The notes beneath the pieces were generated by a model. That model ran no database searches. It saw only the letters and a program-made list of their open reading frames with translations, and was not told where the DNA came from. Shown here in pieces: positions 55,755-64,000 of a DNA stretch of 64,000 nt. The stretch spans positions 124,001-188,000 of the forward strand of contig JANQSA010000048.1 in the NCBI GenBank assembly GCA_028284285.1, read 5' to 3'. Both the position numbers and the translations under genes were made by a program. Source of the DNA: Croceivirga sp. Lineage in GTDB: Bacteria > Bacteroidota > Bacteroidia > Flavobacteriales > Flavobacteriaceae. How positions within the stretch are numbered: position 1 is the first letter of the stretch; each line of letters starts with the position of its first letter.

Positions 55755-56237
55755 TTAATTCGCTTTTTCTATTTGTAGCCCAACATCCGTTATGCCTTTC
55801 AACATTGCTAAGCCTTCTACCTCTCCATTGCGTCGCATTGCATGCCGGATATGTAAGGTATATACGCCAGATTCGGAAAAACTGATGTTTTCCTTATACC
55901 AAAGCTTGTTTTCTTTCACACTTCCGGCGCCTTTTCCCAGCCATTGCCCATCGGGTAAAGCCATTTTGTACTCTGAAGTGTCTACCACAATATTCCCGTC
56001 AGGGGCTTCCAGTTGCAAAATCAAAAAAAGATTACTAAACTCATAGCTTTCATCATTTCTTATGTTTAGGAACAAATGGTGGTTGGCGGTAGTGTCCAAT
56101 TCCGAAAATGCGAAAGAAATGGTGTCCTGGCTTGCCCAGGTTCCCTTGTTCAATGATGAATACTCCGAAAACACCAGTCCCCTGTTACAAGAAATACCAC
56201 TAACTAAAATCAGAAGGATAAAAACCCGACTAAACAT
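55755..56237 (-). CDS. gldH: gliding-motility lipoprotein GldH
   Basis: 160 residues from ATG 56237 (MFSRVFILLILVSGISC, lipidated Cys17). Body EYSSLNKGTWASQDTISFAF, then NHHLFLNIRNDESYEFSNLF and WLGKGAGSVKENKLWYKEN are GldH features. It is needed for gliding motility in Flavobacterium johnsoniae, where it helps chitin use and surface-motor function. The start lies 8 bases inside the end of the upstream gene. Confidence 0.92.
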   Translation of the reverse strand: MFSRVFILLILVSGISCNRGLVFSEYSSLNKGTWASQDTISFAFSELDTTANHHLFLNIRNDESYEFSNLFLILQLEAPDGNIVVDTSEYKMALPDGQWLGKGAGSVKENKLWYKENISFSESGVYTLHIRHAMRRNGEVEGLAMLKGITDVGLQIEKAN

Positions 56238-57396
56238 TTTTGGCCGCTTGTTGTTTTTTATCACTTTTCCTTCGGTTTTTTCTCCTCTTTTTCTTCTTTT
56301 TACTGGGCCTGTCAAAGCGCGTCAGACTATCCTGTCCTACTCCATTCCCGAAAACCGACGGGTCTCCTACATGGATTTCAGCAACATAAGCCTCCAGACT
56401 TTCGATTTTTTCTCCTTTTTTGTTTCGCTGCAATGCCTCTAAAACCTTAGCCCTTTCCAGGGCATGCCAATTGGAAGGATCATTTTTGTATGAAAACCAA
56501 AGCATCCCTTTAAAAATATCCACTTTTTGACAATACGACATGCCTTTCTCGGTTTCTAATCTACAGTCTGTGGGGGGGAAATCTTTTAGCGCCTCAAGAT
56601 ACATATCCAATTCATAGTTAAGGCAACATTTGAGCTTGCCACATTGTCCTGCTAATTTCTGAGGATTCAGTGCCAATTGTTGATATCTTGCGGAGGCCGT
56701 GCTCACCGATCTAAAATCCGTAAGCCAGGTGGAGCAGCAAAGCTCACGACCACAGGAACCGATACCTCCCAAACGTTGTGCTTCTTGCCTATACCCAATC
56801 TGCCGCATTTCAATACGAATGCCAAAGGCCTTGGCCATATCTTTTATGAGCTGCCTAAAATCTACCCGGTCTTCCGCCGTGTAATAAAAAGTGGCTTTTG
56901 AACCATCTCCTTGAAATTCGACATCGCTTAGCTTCATCTCTAATCGCAACGAAATCGCGATTTCCCTGGAGCGCTTTTTAATTTCCTCCTCTTTAGCCCT
57001 GCATTTTTGCCAAATATCGATGTCTCTTTGTGTAGCTTTCCGATACACTTTGGGTAATCCCTCATCAAGCGGATCCGCTTTTTTCCGCTTCATTTGTACT
57101 TTTACCAGTTCCCCGGTCAAGGTTACGATACCCACGTCATGACCGGATTTTGCTTGGGTAGCCACTACATCTCCTATGGCTAGAGGAAGGTCTTCTGTGT
57201 TCCTAAAAAACTCCTTTCTGCTGTTTTTAAATCTTACTTCCACACAGTCAAAGGGTTTTTGACCATTAGGAAGCGACATATTGGCCAGCCAATCAAAAAC
57301 GGTAAGTTTGTTGCAACCATCCGAGCCGCAGGTGCCATTGTTCCTACAACCGCGCGGTTGCCCATCCTTTCCGTTCGAGCAACTGCTACATCCCAT
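56230..57396 (-). CDS. ricT: RicT-like PSP1-domain protein with Cys-rich N-terminus
   Basis: 388 residues. The PSP1 domain covers about 50-290. Cysteine clusters at the N-terminus (GCSSCSNGKD, RGCRNNGTCGSDGCNKL) and later (GSCGRELCCSTWL and CGKLKCCLNYE) match proteins binding two [4Fe-4S] clusters in the RicAFT/Y-complex. In Bacillus this complex adjusts RNase Y and differentiation; the role in Bacteroidota is not established. The tail is Lys/Arg-rich (KKKKKRRKNRRKSDKKQQ). Confidence 0.9.
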   Translation of the reverse strand: MGCSSCSNGKDGQPRGCRNNGTCGSDGCNKLTVFDWLANMSLPNGQKPFDCVEVRFKNSRKEFFRNTEDLPLAIGDVVATQAKSGHDVGIVTLTGELVKVQMKRKKADPLDEGLPKVYRKATQRDIDIWQKCRAKEEEIKKRSREIAISLRLEMKLSDVEFQGDGSKATFYYTAEDRVDFRQLIKDMAKAFGIRIEMRQIGYRQEAQRLGGIGSCGRELCCSTWLTDFRSVSTASARYQQLALNPQKLAGQCGKLKCCLNYELDMYLEALKDFPPTDCRLETEKGMSYCQKVDIFKGMLWFSYKNDPSNWHALERAKVLEALQRNKKGEKIESLEAYVAEIHVGDPSVFGNGVGQDSLTRFDRPSKKKKKRRKNRRKSDKKQQAAKNV

Positions 57397-57500
57397 ATAA
57401 AATATCTTGTATCAAGAAATCAACAACGTATGGATTTCCTGATTGAGGTTCATAAAACTATTACTGGTAAAGATAACTAAAATTGAGCACCGCAAGGACT

Positions 57501-58532
57501 TCATTTTTTGAACTTAAGCACTGTGGAACGCCCCTTTTTAAAAATCTTGTTGCTCACGGACTTTCCTTTTCGGAGCTTTTTTTGTTCTTCAAACGGTAAG
57601 GCAACAACCTCCATACAACCTTTTGAGCAGCAATTATTCATTTTTTTCGCACATTCATCGCATTGGATAAATAGAAGGTGGCAAGCTTCATTGGCACAGT
57701 TGACGTGAGTGTCGCACGGTTTTCCACATTGATGGCATCGGGAGATAACTTCCTCTGAGATCCGTTCTCCCCGCCGATGGTCAAAAACAAAATTTTTCCC
57801 TCTGAATTTATTTTCCAGTCCGGACTTCCTTACCTGACGGGTATATTCAATAATACCCCCCTCTAACTGGTACACATTTTTAAAGCCCTTATGTTTATAG
57901 TAAGCACTGGCCTTTTCACACCGAATGCCTCCGGTACAATACATTACTAATTTTTTATCCTCCTTATGTTCTGCTAACTGCCTTTCAATAATATCTAAAG
58001 AATCCCGAAAGGTATCCACATCCGGGGTTACGGCGTTTTTGAAATGCCCTATTTCACTTTCATAGTGGTTGCGCATATCAATTACCACACTATCAGGATC
58101 TTCAAGGAGCAGGTTAAATTGTTCCGCATTAACGTGAACCCCTTTATTGGTTACATCAAAGGTGTCATCATCCAAACCATCTGCAACAATTTTCTTTCTC
58201 ACCTTTATCTTTAACTTCAGAAAAGATTTATTGTCTTGTTCAATAGCTACATTCAACCGTACATCTTCTAAAAAAGAGATACTGTTCAGATGATCCTTGA
58301 AAGCCTCAAAGTTTTCTACAGGAATGGAAAGTTGTGCATTTATTCCTTCCCTGGCTACATAGATTCTACCTAAGACGTCCAGTACATTCCAGTGAAAGAA
58401 AAGGTGGTTTCTAAAAATCCTTGTGTTTCCAATATGTGCGTATTTATAGAAAGAGATAGTAAGCCGGTTTTTGCCCGCCTGCTCTATGAGCTTTTCCCTT
58501 TCTTTCGCACTTAATGTATTGTACAGTTGCAT
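57501..58532 (-). CDS. trhO: tRNA uridine-34 hydroxylase TrhO (YceA-type rhodanese protein)
   Basis: 343 residues from ATG 58532 (MQLYNTLSAKEREKL). The N-terminal ferredoxin-like domain holds RIYVAREGINAQLSIP, and the rhodanese domain has the active-site loop VMYCTGGIRCEKAS. A C-terminal cysteine-rich segment (CHQCGKPCDTHVNC, CCSKGC) may bind zinc. TrhO performs O2-dependent hydroxylation of uridine 34 in tRNA. Upstream is a hairpin with a T tract in the trhO direction. Confidence 0.92.
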   Translation of the reverse strand: MQLYNTLSAKEREKLIEQAGKNRLTISFYKYAHIGNTRIFRNHLFFHWNVLDVLGRIYVAREGINAQLSIPVENFEAFKDHLNSISFLEDVRLNVAIEQDNKSFLKLKIKVRKKIVADGLDDDTFDVTNKGVHVNAEQFNLLLEDPDSVVIDMRNHYESEIGHFKNAVTPDVDTFRDSLDIIERQLAEHKEDKKLVMYCTGGIRCEKASAYYKHKGFKNVYQLEGGIIEYTRQVRKSGLENKFRGKNFVFDHRRGERISEEVISRCHQCGKPCDTHVNCANEACHLLFIQCDECAKKMNNCCSKGCMEVVALPFEEQKKLRKGKSVSNKIFKKGRSTVLKFKK

Positions 58533-58591
58533 GCTATACCAATAATTAAGTAAAAGAATAATCCCAATGAATGACAAAGGTAATTAAATAA

Positions 58592-58622
58592 AAAAGGCAC
58601 CTGAATCACTGAGGTGCCTTTT
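58592..58622 (-). terminator. terminator-like hairpin between trhO and recA
   Basis: AAAAGGCACCT / AGGTGCCTTTT with a 9-base loop. On the minus strand the stem is followed by TTTTTTATTT, a terminator for a transcript heading toward trhO. It lies upstream of both divergent genes, so it implies an upstream transcript or an attenuator. Confidence 0.65.
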
Positions 58623-58675
58623 GACCACTATCCTTTCTTTTCCATAGACAAGTTTGAAATAGTGTATTGAATCTC

Positions 58676-58692
58676 AATGCGCATTGCGCAAT
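58676..58692. promoter_or_regulatory. overlapping palindromes upstream of recA
   Basis: ATGCGCAT and TTGCGCAA overlap within AATGCGCATTGCGCAAT, about 108 bases before the recA ATG. It may be a binding site; whether it is an SOS box is not known, since this clade lacks a defined one I can read from sequence. Confidence 0.35.
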
Positions 58693-58799
58693 AAGAGTAT
58701 TTGAATTAGCTATATATAGATAAGGACTTATCAAAAAGGTTGCGTGACGCTCTCAAAGTAATAAAGAAATGGTATTTTAGTTCTCTAATTTTTTTTGAA

Positions 58800-59807
58800 A
58801 TGAGCAACGAAAAAGACGCCAAGCTTAAAGCCCTGAAGCTCACCCTGGATAAATTGGATAAGACTTATGGGAAAGGTGCTGTAATGAAAATGGGGGAACA
58901 CGTTATTGAAGACGTTGAGGTTATTTCTTCCGGCTCCATAGGGCTGGATTTGGCTTTAGGTGTAGGGGGTTATCCTAAAGGAAGGGTTATAGAAATCTAT
59001 GGCCCCGAATCTTCAGGAAAAACAACACTCACTTTGCATGCTATGGCGGAAGCGCAGAAGGCCGGAGGAATTGCTGCTTTTATTGATGCGGAACACGCTT
59101 TTGATCGTTTCTACGCGAAAAAACTAGGCGTAGATATTGACAATCTGATTATTTCCCAACCGGATCATGGGGAACAAGCCTTAGAGATTACGGATAATCT
59201 TATTCGCTCCGGAGCTATAGATATTGTAATTATTGATTCCGTAGCCGCGCTGACCCCTAAGAGTGAGATTGAAGGGGAAATGGGAGATTCCAAAATGGGT
59301 CTTCATGCACGGTTAATGTCACAAGCCTTGCGGAAATTGACCTCAACCATTAGCAAGACCCACTGTACCGTTATTTTTATAAATCAATTGCGGGAAAAAA
59401 TTGGTGTGATGTTCGGAAACCCTGAAACAACAACCGGAGGAAATGCCCTAAAGTTCTATGCCTCTGTCCGTTTGGATATTAGGCGTTCTACACAAATTAA
59501 AAGTACGGACGGGGAGGTCCTAGGAAACAAAACCCGGGTAAAAGTGGTTAAAAACAAGGTGGCTCCTCCATTTAAAACCGCTGAATTCGATATTATGTAC
59601 GGAGAGGGGATCTCCAAAGTAGGTGAAATCCTGGATCTCGGGGTTGCTTACGAGATAATCAAAAAGAGTGGTTCATGGTTTAGTTATGGAGATACCAAGC
59701 TTGGACAAGGCAGGGATGCAGTCAAAGCGCTTTTGGAAGACAATCCCGAACTGATAGAGGAACTGGAAGGTAAGATCAAAGAAGCCATTGCTGCTTTAAG
59801 CGACTAA
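58800..59807 (+). CDS. recA: recombinase RecA
   Basis: 335 residues from ATG 58800 ([20 protein letters not shown]). Walker A is [11 protein letters not shown] (68-78); other motifs are [55 protein letters not shown] and the C-terminal core. It performs homologous recombination and SOS co-protease functions. The frame from 58740 upstream is not coding-like. Confidence 0.97.
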   Translation: MSNEKDAKLKALKLTLDKLDKTYGKGAVMKMGEHVIEDVEVISSGSIGLDLALGVGGYPKGRVIEIYGPESSGKTTLTLHAMAEAQKAGGIAAFIDAEHAFDRFYAKKLGVDIDNLIISQPDHGEQALEITDNLIRSGAIDIVIIDSVAALTPKSEIEGEMGDSKMGLHARLMSQALRKLTSTISKTHCTVIFINQLREKIGVMFGNPETTTGGNALKFYASVRLDIRRSTQIKSTDGEVLGNKTRVKVVKNKVAPPFKTAEFDIMYGEGISKVGEILDLGVAYEIIKKSGSWFSYGDTKLGQGRDAVKALLEDNPELIEELEGKIKEAIAALSD

Positions 59808-59895
59808 TTCACCCGATCCCTAACCTTAAAAAGGCCTGGCTTACGCAACCTAAGACGCAAAAAGGCATCTCTTTTACGTTATTGTTTTAATAAAT

Positions 59896-60318
59896 ATGAA
59901 AGGTTATTCTTGGCAAATAGTAATATGCGTACTTACTACTGTTTTGTCCGGTTGCGAATTGGATACTGGTGAGAATTTTCATTTCGAAGCAATGGAAATT
60001 ACAGAGGCAGCTGTTCCGGAAAGCTTTACGTTGAATAGCGACCATGAAATTGATGTCTCTATTGTCAGGGTAGATGACTGTACTTTCTTCGAGGGGTTTG
60101 ATGTCTTTGAAATTAGTGATGGGGTATTGAACATAGTGGCTATTGGCTCTGTACTTACTAATGAAGACTGTACCGTGTTAAATGATACGATATCTTCCCC
60201 TTTGCGCATTAGGACAATTCATGATGGTACGTATCGCCTCCTTTTTTATTCTGGAGATGATGCCGATGGTGACCCGATATATTTGGAATATGAGGTGCCG
60301 ATGATGACCGCTGAGTAA
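59896..60318 (+). CDS. hypothetical lipoprotein
   Basis: 140 residues with a lipoprotein signal (WQIVICVLTTVLSGC, Cys20). The mature part holds three more Cys (DDCTFF, NEDCTV) and strand-like segments. Unrecognised family. It lies 23 bases before the sigma-factor gene, in the same direction, so it may belong to the same unit. Confidence 0.72.
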   Translation: MKGYSWQIVICVLTTVLSGCELDTGENFHFEAMEITEAAVPESFTLNSDHEIDVSIVRVDDCTFFEGFDVFEISDGVLNIVAIGSVLTNEDCTVLNDTISSPLRIRTIHDGTYRLLFYSGDDADGDPIYLEYEVPMMTAE

Positions 60319-60341
60319 TTTAAAATAATCTAACCAACATT

Positions 60342-60872
60342 TTGAGTCTGGATGAACTCATAAAACGCTGTAAGGAGCATAATAGAAAGGCACAGGAGGA
60401 ACTCTACCGGAAATATTCAGGCGTTCTTTTTGGAATGTGCCTTAAATACTCCCGAAACAAAACAGAGGCGGAGGATAATCTGCACGATAGTTTTATGACC
60501 ATTTTTGATAAAATAGGCCAATACAATAGCAAAGGTTCTTTTGAAGGATGGATGAAACGGATCACCGTGAATACGGTATTACAGAAATATCGGAAAGAAC
60601 GTCATTTGGATCTGGTTACCGAGAATATGGGAGAAGAGGTGAATTTAGAGACCGATAACGCCTCTATTAGCCTATCCCGATTGTTGGAATATATCCAGGA
60701 GTTACCCAACAGATATCGATTAACCTTTAACCTGTATGTATTGGACGGTTATTCCCACAAGGAGATTAGTGAAATGCTGGGCACTTCAACGGGAACTTCA
60801 AAATCCAATTTGGCCAGGGCCAGGATGATCCTAAAATCAAAAATTGAAAAAGAAAATATAAATATCGCTTAA
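60342..60872 (+). CDS. ECF-type RNA polymerase sigma factor
   Basis: 176 residues. Sigma-2 includes EELYRKYSGVLFGMCLKYSR, AEDNLHDSFMTIF, and FEGWMKRITVNTVLQKYRK. Sigma-4 shows LPNRYRLTFNLYVLDGYSHK followed by EISEMLGTSTGTSKSNLARA. Start is TTG at 60342 (LSLDELIKRCKEHNRKAQ); no ATG gives the sigma-2 helix. It is followed 10 bases later by the membrane/barrel protein, likely its regulator by position. Confidence 0.88.
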   Translation: MSLDELIKRCKEHNRKAQEELYRKYSGVLFGMCLKYSRNKTEAEDNLHDSFMTIFDKIGQYNSKGSFEGWMKRITVNTVLQKYRKERHLDLVTENMGEEVNLETDNASISLSRLLEYIQELPNRYRLTFNLYVLDGYSHKEISEMLGTSTGTSKSNLARARMILKSKIEKENINIA

Positions 60873-60882
60873 CCTAAAACAG

Positions 60883-62349
60883 ATGAAAAAAAATAATTTG
60901 GATGACCTTTACAGGGAAAAGCTCAAAGACTTTCAAGAGCTTCCAGATGCTACGGTTTGGGCAAGGATAGCGGCTTCTTTGGACAAGAAGAAAAAGAAAA
61001 GGGTAATCCCTATTTGGTGGCAGTTAGGCGGGGTAGCAGCCCTCCTGGCTGTATTGTTTTACATTTTTAGTCCATCAACGGATGAGAATATAATTCCGGA
61101 TCAACCTGTGGTAGGCACACAAAAGAGCGCTACCGAAACCCAGGGCAAAGACATTGAAAAGGATAGTAATTTAACCCCTATCTCGTCCGACCTACAGGAA
61201 GCCCCTCAAGTCGTGGAGAATGAAATTCCTGTTAAGGAGGAGACCATGACAAAACCCGATGGAACTGATCTTCCCGGGAATAAGAGGAATGATGTTACAC
61301 AAAAAGGAGCGCCTTCCGATGGGATTGCAACGGCCGCTAACGAAAAAAGGGTAACACCTCCTGAGGACCCCCAATCCCTGGTAGAGCGGGAATCCCAAAA
61401 TCAAAACTTCCGGGAGCAGCAGGAAAATAATAGTCTGGCAACAGAAAACGTGGAAAAGGAAGCTGCTGCAAAAACAAAGGATGCATTAGACGCAATCATT
61501 CCGGAAAAGCAAACAGAAGAGGCGGTGGCCCAGCAGGAAGTGGAAGAGAATACAACTTCCATTTTTGAAGCTATTGAGAAACAAAAAGAGCTGGAAGAAG
61601 AAGCCCTTGCAGAAAACAGACCAAATAACAGATGGTCTATGGGACCCGCCATAGCTCCGGTTTACTTCAATTCACTAGGAGAAGGTTCACCCATTCATTC
61701 CAACTTTGCCCCAAATTCAAAATCGGGAAAAGTAAATTTAAGCTATGGTCTTATGGTTTCCTATAATGTGAGCAAAAAGTTGAGCATCCGTTCCGGGGTG
61801 CACATGGTTGATTTTGGTTATGACACCAATGATGTGGTGTTTACTTCTTCTTTAGCCACTCCCAGTAATGCCCTAATTGACAATATTGATTATGCTCAAA
61901 ACTCCAGAAACTTAGTAGTAGAAAGCAAGGCCAGCAGCCCGCCAACAGTTGATAGTAACGCCTTCGCCGGAGAGATCTCACCGCTGGAAGGCCGCATGGT
62001 ACAACAACTGGGCTATGTAGAGGTACCCATGGAATTGAACTACGCCCTGGTGAATAGAAAATTTGGTGTGAATATCATTGGAGGGATCAGTTCACTTTTT
62101 TTAGTGGATAATGCAGTAACCCTGGAATCCGAGGGCTTGATTACCGAAATGGGAGAGGCCAATAATGTAAACAATGTAAACTTCAGCACCAATATAGGTG
62201 TGGGTTTAAATTATGAAATTGCTCCAAAAATACAGTTGAACCTGGAACCTATGTTTAAATATCAGTTGAATACTTTTTCGGAAATAGAAGGTGGTAATTT
62301 TAGACCTTATTCCGTTGGGGTATACAGCGGCCTTAGTTTCAGGTTCTAG
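60883..62349 (+). CDS. membrane-anchored protein with outer-membrane barrel-like C-terminus, after ECF sigma
   Basis: 488 residues. N-terminus of 43 residues (MKKNNLDDLYREKLKDFQEL, PDATVWARIAASLDKKKKK) is cytoplasmic by the positive-inside rule; TM helix 44-63 (IWWQLGGVAALLAVLFYIF). Then about 180 residues of Gln/Glu/Pro/Thr-rich low-complexity linker follow. The C-terminal 230 residues look like a small outer-membrane barrel (SMGPAIAPVYFNSLG, VGLNYEIAPKIQLNLEPMFK) ending in YSGLSFRF with the terminal Phe. If both ends are placed as predicted, one chain spans the envelope. Confidence 0.75.
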   Translation: MKKNNLDDLYREKLKDFQELPDATVWARIAASLDKKKKKRVIPIWWQLGGVAALLAVLFYIFSPSTDENIIPDQPVVGTQKSATETQGKDIEKDSNLTPISSDLQEAPQVVENEIPVKEETMTKPDGTDLPGNKRNDVTQKGAPSDGIATAANEKRVTPPEDPQSLVERESQNQNFREQQENNSLATENVEKEAAAKTKDALDAIIPEKQTEEAVAQQEVEENTTSIFEAIEKQKELEEEALAENRPNNRWSMGPAIAPVYFNSLGEGSPIHSNFAPNSKSGKVNLSYGLMVSYNVSKKLSIRSGVHMVDFGYDTNDVVFTSSLATPSNALIDNIDYAQNSRNLVVESKASSPPTVDSNAFAGEISPLEGRMVQQLGYVEVPMELNYALVNRKFGVNIIGGISSLFLVDNAVTLESEGLITEMGEANNVNNVNFSTNIGVGLNYEIAPKIQLNLEPMFKYQLNTFSEIEGGNFRPYSVGVYSGLSFRF

Positions 62350-62389
62350 GAAAAATGTTGGTTAGGTAAACCGCACTCGCGGTCTACTC

Positions 62390-62419
62390 AAAAGCCCTGC
62401 AGCGCATTGCAGGGCTTTT
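62390..62419 (+). terminator. terminator after the ECF-sigma unit
   Basis: AAAAGCCCTGC / GCAGGGCTTTT with an 8-base loop and a T7 run, 41 bases after the barrel-protein stop. Confidence 0.88.
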
Positions 62420-62479
62420 TTTGCATTTCACATAAGTGTTAGCCTTGTGTATTCCAAAACGGCCGTTAAAAAACTGGCA

Positions 62480-63226
62480 TTACACTTCGTGTTCAGTAAG
62501 CAAATCCTGCAAGACTATTTTTCTGACTACTTCTTTGGTATGTAGCGCATCTTTAGTTTCCAAACCGGCTGTTTCTAGAAATGGATGTACCACAACACGA
62601 AGTTTTCCTGGTGCTCCGCTGAAAAAGCGAAAAGGGAAACGTTTTTTACAATCCAAAAAAACAATAGGAACAACGGGAATCTTATGTGTGATTGCTATTT
62701 TAAAGGCCCCGTCCTTAAACTCATCCAGAATGACATCTTCTTCGGGAACACCAGCCTCCGGGAAAATGCAGATGCTCAATCCCTTTTCCAGTCGTCGGCG
62801 AACACTGCGATATACCGCCGATCTGCTTTTTGGGTTATTTCTATCCACTAAAATGCAGACCTTCTTATAAAAAAAGCCAAAGACGGGAATTTTTGCTAAT
62901 TCCTGTTTCCCCACAAAAACAAAAGGATTCTTACTCACATAAAGCATCAACATGATATCCAGCATACTCGTATGATTGGCCACCAGCATATAGCTCATAT
63001 CACTGTTCATTCTTTGTTTCCATTCAATTTGCGGCAGACACGCCATACCAAACAAAATGGTTTTAGCCCATATATTCCGAGCCAACCAATAAAAAGCTTT
63101 GTAGGTTGAATCGGAAAATGTGGTCAACAGCAAAAGTGGTGAGAACACTAAAATGGGTAGGGCGACCAATAGGTAAAACCAGATTCGGTAAAATACATGG
63201 CCCATGTTCTTGAAAAATCGCAACAC
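62480..63226 (-). CDS. plsC: 1-acyl-sn-glycerol-3-phosphate acyltransferase
   Basis: 248 residues. Acylates lysophosphatidate to phosphatidate at the inner membrane. Conserved motifs I NHTSMLD (H-x4-D), II KIPVFGFFYKK, III IFPEAGVPEEDV and IV VPIVFLD are visible. Two N-terminal hydrophobic segments (about 10-35, 45-65) form the membrane anchor. The gene is convergent with the sigma-factor unit; the terminator at 62390 separates them. Confidence 0.92.
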   Translation of the reverse strand: MLRFFKNMGHVFYRIWFYLLVALPILVFSPLLLLTTFSDSTYKAFYWLARNIWAKTILFGMACLPQIEWKQRMNSDMSYMLVANHTSMLDIMLMLYVSKNPFVFVGKQELAKIPVFGFFYKKVCILVDRNNPKSRSAVYRSVRRRLEKGLSICIFPEAGVPEEDVILDEFKDGAFKIAITHKIPVVPIVFLDCKKRFPFRFFSGAPGKLRVVVHPFLETAGLETKDALHTKEVVRKIVLQDLLTEHEV

Positions 63227-63281
63227 AGATCAAAAGTAGAATTTTTGGCTATCTTTAAGAATATAACCAACAAACCATAGT

Positions 63282-63524
63282 ATGCGTTTCATATATATTA
63301 TCCTAATAAGTGCCCTGGCCGGCTGGTTGGCCGGAAAAATTATGAAGGGTGGTGGTTTTGGAACCTTAATCAACATTATTTTGGGAATTGTGGGAGGAGC
63401 CGTGGGGAACTGGCTCTTTGCAGCCTTAGGCATACATATTGGGTCTGGCCTGATCGGGTATTTAATTACAGGCGTAATCGGTGCCATTGTTATCCTGTTT
63501 GTTGCAGGATTATTCAAAAAGTAA
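63282..63524 (+). CDS. GlsB/YeaQ/YmgE-family membrane protein
   Basis: 80 residues, three hydrophobic segments of the transglycosylase-associated family (FIYIILISALAGWLAGKIMK, then INIILGIVGGAVGNWLF and IGSGLIGYLITGVIGAIVIL). These are small stress-linked membrane proteins of unknown function; transglycosylase activity is not shown. It is divergent from plsC. Confidence 0.9.
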   Translation: MRFIYIILISALAGWLAGKIMKGGGFGTLINIILGIVGGAVGNWLFAALGIHIGSGLIGYLITGVIGAIVILFVAGLFKK

Positions 63525-63612
63525 GGAATTTTCCTAAAGCTTTTAAACGGCGTTTATCCCCTTTTTTTATCCCTCCTGTTATGCTTACTTTTATGGCCAA
63601 ATCCTAAACGGA

Positions 63613-64000
63613 ATGGCTCGTATTTTAACAGGTATCCAAAGTACTGGAGTACCGCATTTGGGGAATATTCTAGGGGCTATTGTTCCTGCCATACAAATGG
63701 CACAACAACCTGAAAACGAATCCTTTTTGTTCATTGCTGACATGCACTCGCTCACCCAAATAAAAGATGGGAAAGAGCTACGGCACAATACGTATGCCAC
63801 AGCAGCAGCATGGTTGGCTTTTGGTCTTGATATTGAAAAAACCGTTTTTTATCGTCAAAGTGATGTGCCACAGGTTTCAGAACTGGCCTGGTACCTAAGC
63901 TGCTTTTTCCCGTATCAAAGATTAACACTGGCGCATTCCTTTAAAGATAAGGCAGATCGATTGCAAGATGTAAATGCCGGTATTTTTACCTACCCAATGC
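63613..64000 (+). CDS. trpS: tryptophan--tRNA ligase, N-terminal part
   Basis: First 129 residues; runs off the right edge. ATG 63613 opens MARILTGIQSTGVPHLGNIL with the class I HIGH-like motif (PHLGN), then FIADMHSLTQI, TAAAWLAFGLDIEKTVFYRQ, SELAWYLSCFFPY and LAHSFKDKADRL, all TrpS features. Charges tRNA(Trp). Confidence 0.93.
   Translation, partial: MARILTGIQSTGVPHLGNILGAIVPAIQMAQQPENESFLFIADMHSLTQIKDGKELRHNTYATAAAWLAFGLDIEKTVFYRQSDVPQVSELAWYLSCFFPYQRLTLAHSFKDKADRLQDVNAGIFTYPM

Noticed and set aside
58676-58692. SOS/LexA box for recA
   Set aside because: Palindromes are present, but they do not match a consensus I can name for this clade; kept only as a generic regulatory site.
1-64000. 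CRISPR array, tRNA or rRNA genes, transposases, intact prophage
   Set aside because: No regularly spaced repeats, CCA-ended cloverleaf-like stretches or transposase motifs were seen by eye; a tRNA scan would be needed to be certain.

Overview
The window is a gene-dense stretch of a Bacteroidota chromosome, very probably a member of the Flavobacteriaceae. The evidence is a gliding-motility lipoprotein gene (gldH), a secreted protease with a type IX secretion (T9SS) C-terminal sorting domain, several DUF families typical of this phylum (DUF3078, DUF2480, DUF6973), a TTG-started ECF sigma factor, and promoter-like elements of the Bacteroidota type (TTTG, about 20 bp, TAnnTTTG) instead of -35/-10 boxes. 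I saw no rRNA, tRNA, CRISPR array, transposase or intact prophage. Most of the window is ordinary core genome; the accessory-looking part is about 50.2-52.0 kb.

Layout. 1-1.6 kb: a truncated ThuA-like gene and an AraC-family regulator. 1.77-8.8 kb: a tightly overlapping haem biosynthesis operon, hemA-hemC-hemD-hemE-DUF6973-hemF-phzF-like-hemB, divergent from the AraC gene. It covers glutamyl-tRNA reduction to protoporphyrinogen except HemL. 8.8-16.9 kb: a bestrophin channel, a DinB/WYL-regulator divergon with two copies of a TGACA-N6-TGTCA operator, a secreted class C hydrolase, a CNNM/CBS membrane protein, Ogt, a lipoprotein and a PolB-like exonuclease. 17-21.6 kb: a T9SS subtilase, an endonuclease/phosphatase-fold protein and HflX. 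21.8-29.4 kb: a minus-strand iron-sulfur assembly operon, sufA-sufB-sufC-sufD-sufS-sufE-sufT-DUF2480, followed by DUF3078. 29.8-37.7 kb: thiL, a small Cys-pair protein, brnQ, a LytS/LytTR two-component pair, an EreA/ChaN-like secreted protein, an interspersed palindromic repeat, an unlisted 58-aa membrane protein and pepP. 37.8-46.2 kb: a large BNR-repeat protein, DUF2721, an orphan protein, a RimK-like ligase overlapping an AspA/AstE-like deacylase, a membrane GAF-AraC regulator and a collagen-repeat lipoprotein.

46.6-50.1 kb: sdhC-sdhA-sdhB with a textbook Bacteroidota promoter and a strong terminator. 50.2-52 kb: an XRE/S24-like repressor whose catalytic Ser position is Ala, a divergent small HTH-like protein, strong palindromic operators between them, a decayed acetyltransferase fragment and two very small ORFs, one with its own promoter and terminator. 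52-58.6 kb (minus): scoA-scoB, a class A PBP, gldH, ricT-like and trhO. 58.8-64 kb: recA, a lipoprotein, an ECF sigma factor followed by an envelope protein with an inner-membrane anchor and a barrel-like C-terminus, plsC, a GlsB-like protein and the start of trpS.

The most useful second looks are the 50.9-52.0 kb regulatory/small-gene region, the sigma factor plus membrane/barrel protein pair, the RimK-deacylase pair, the DUF6973 gene inside the haem operon, and the terminator-like hairpin lying between the divergent trhO and recA genes. Starts were often moved inward from the longest frame to an ATG matching the family start. All functional calls come from reading motifs; no database search was run.
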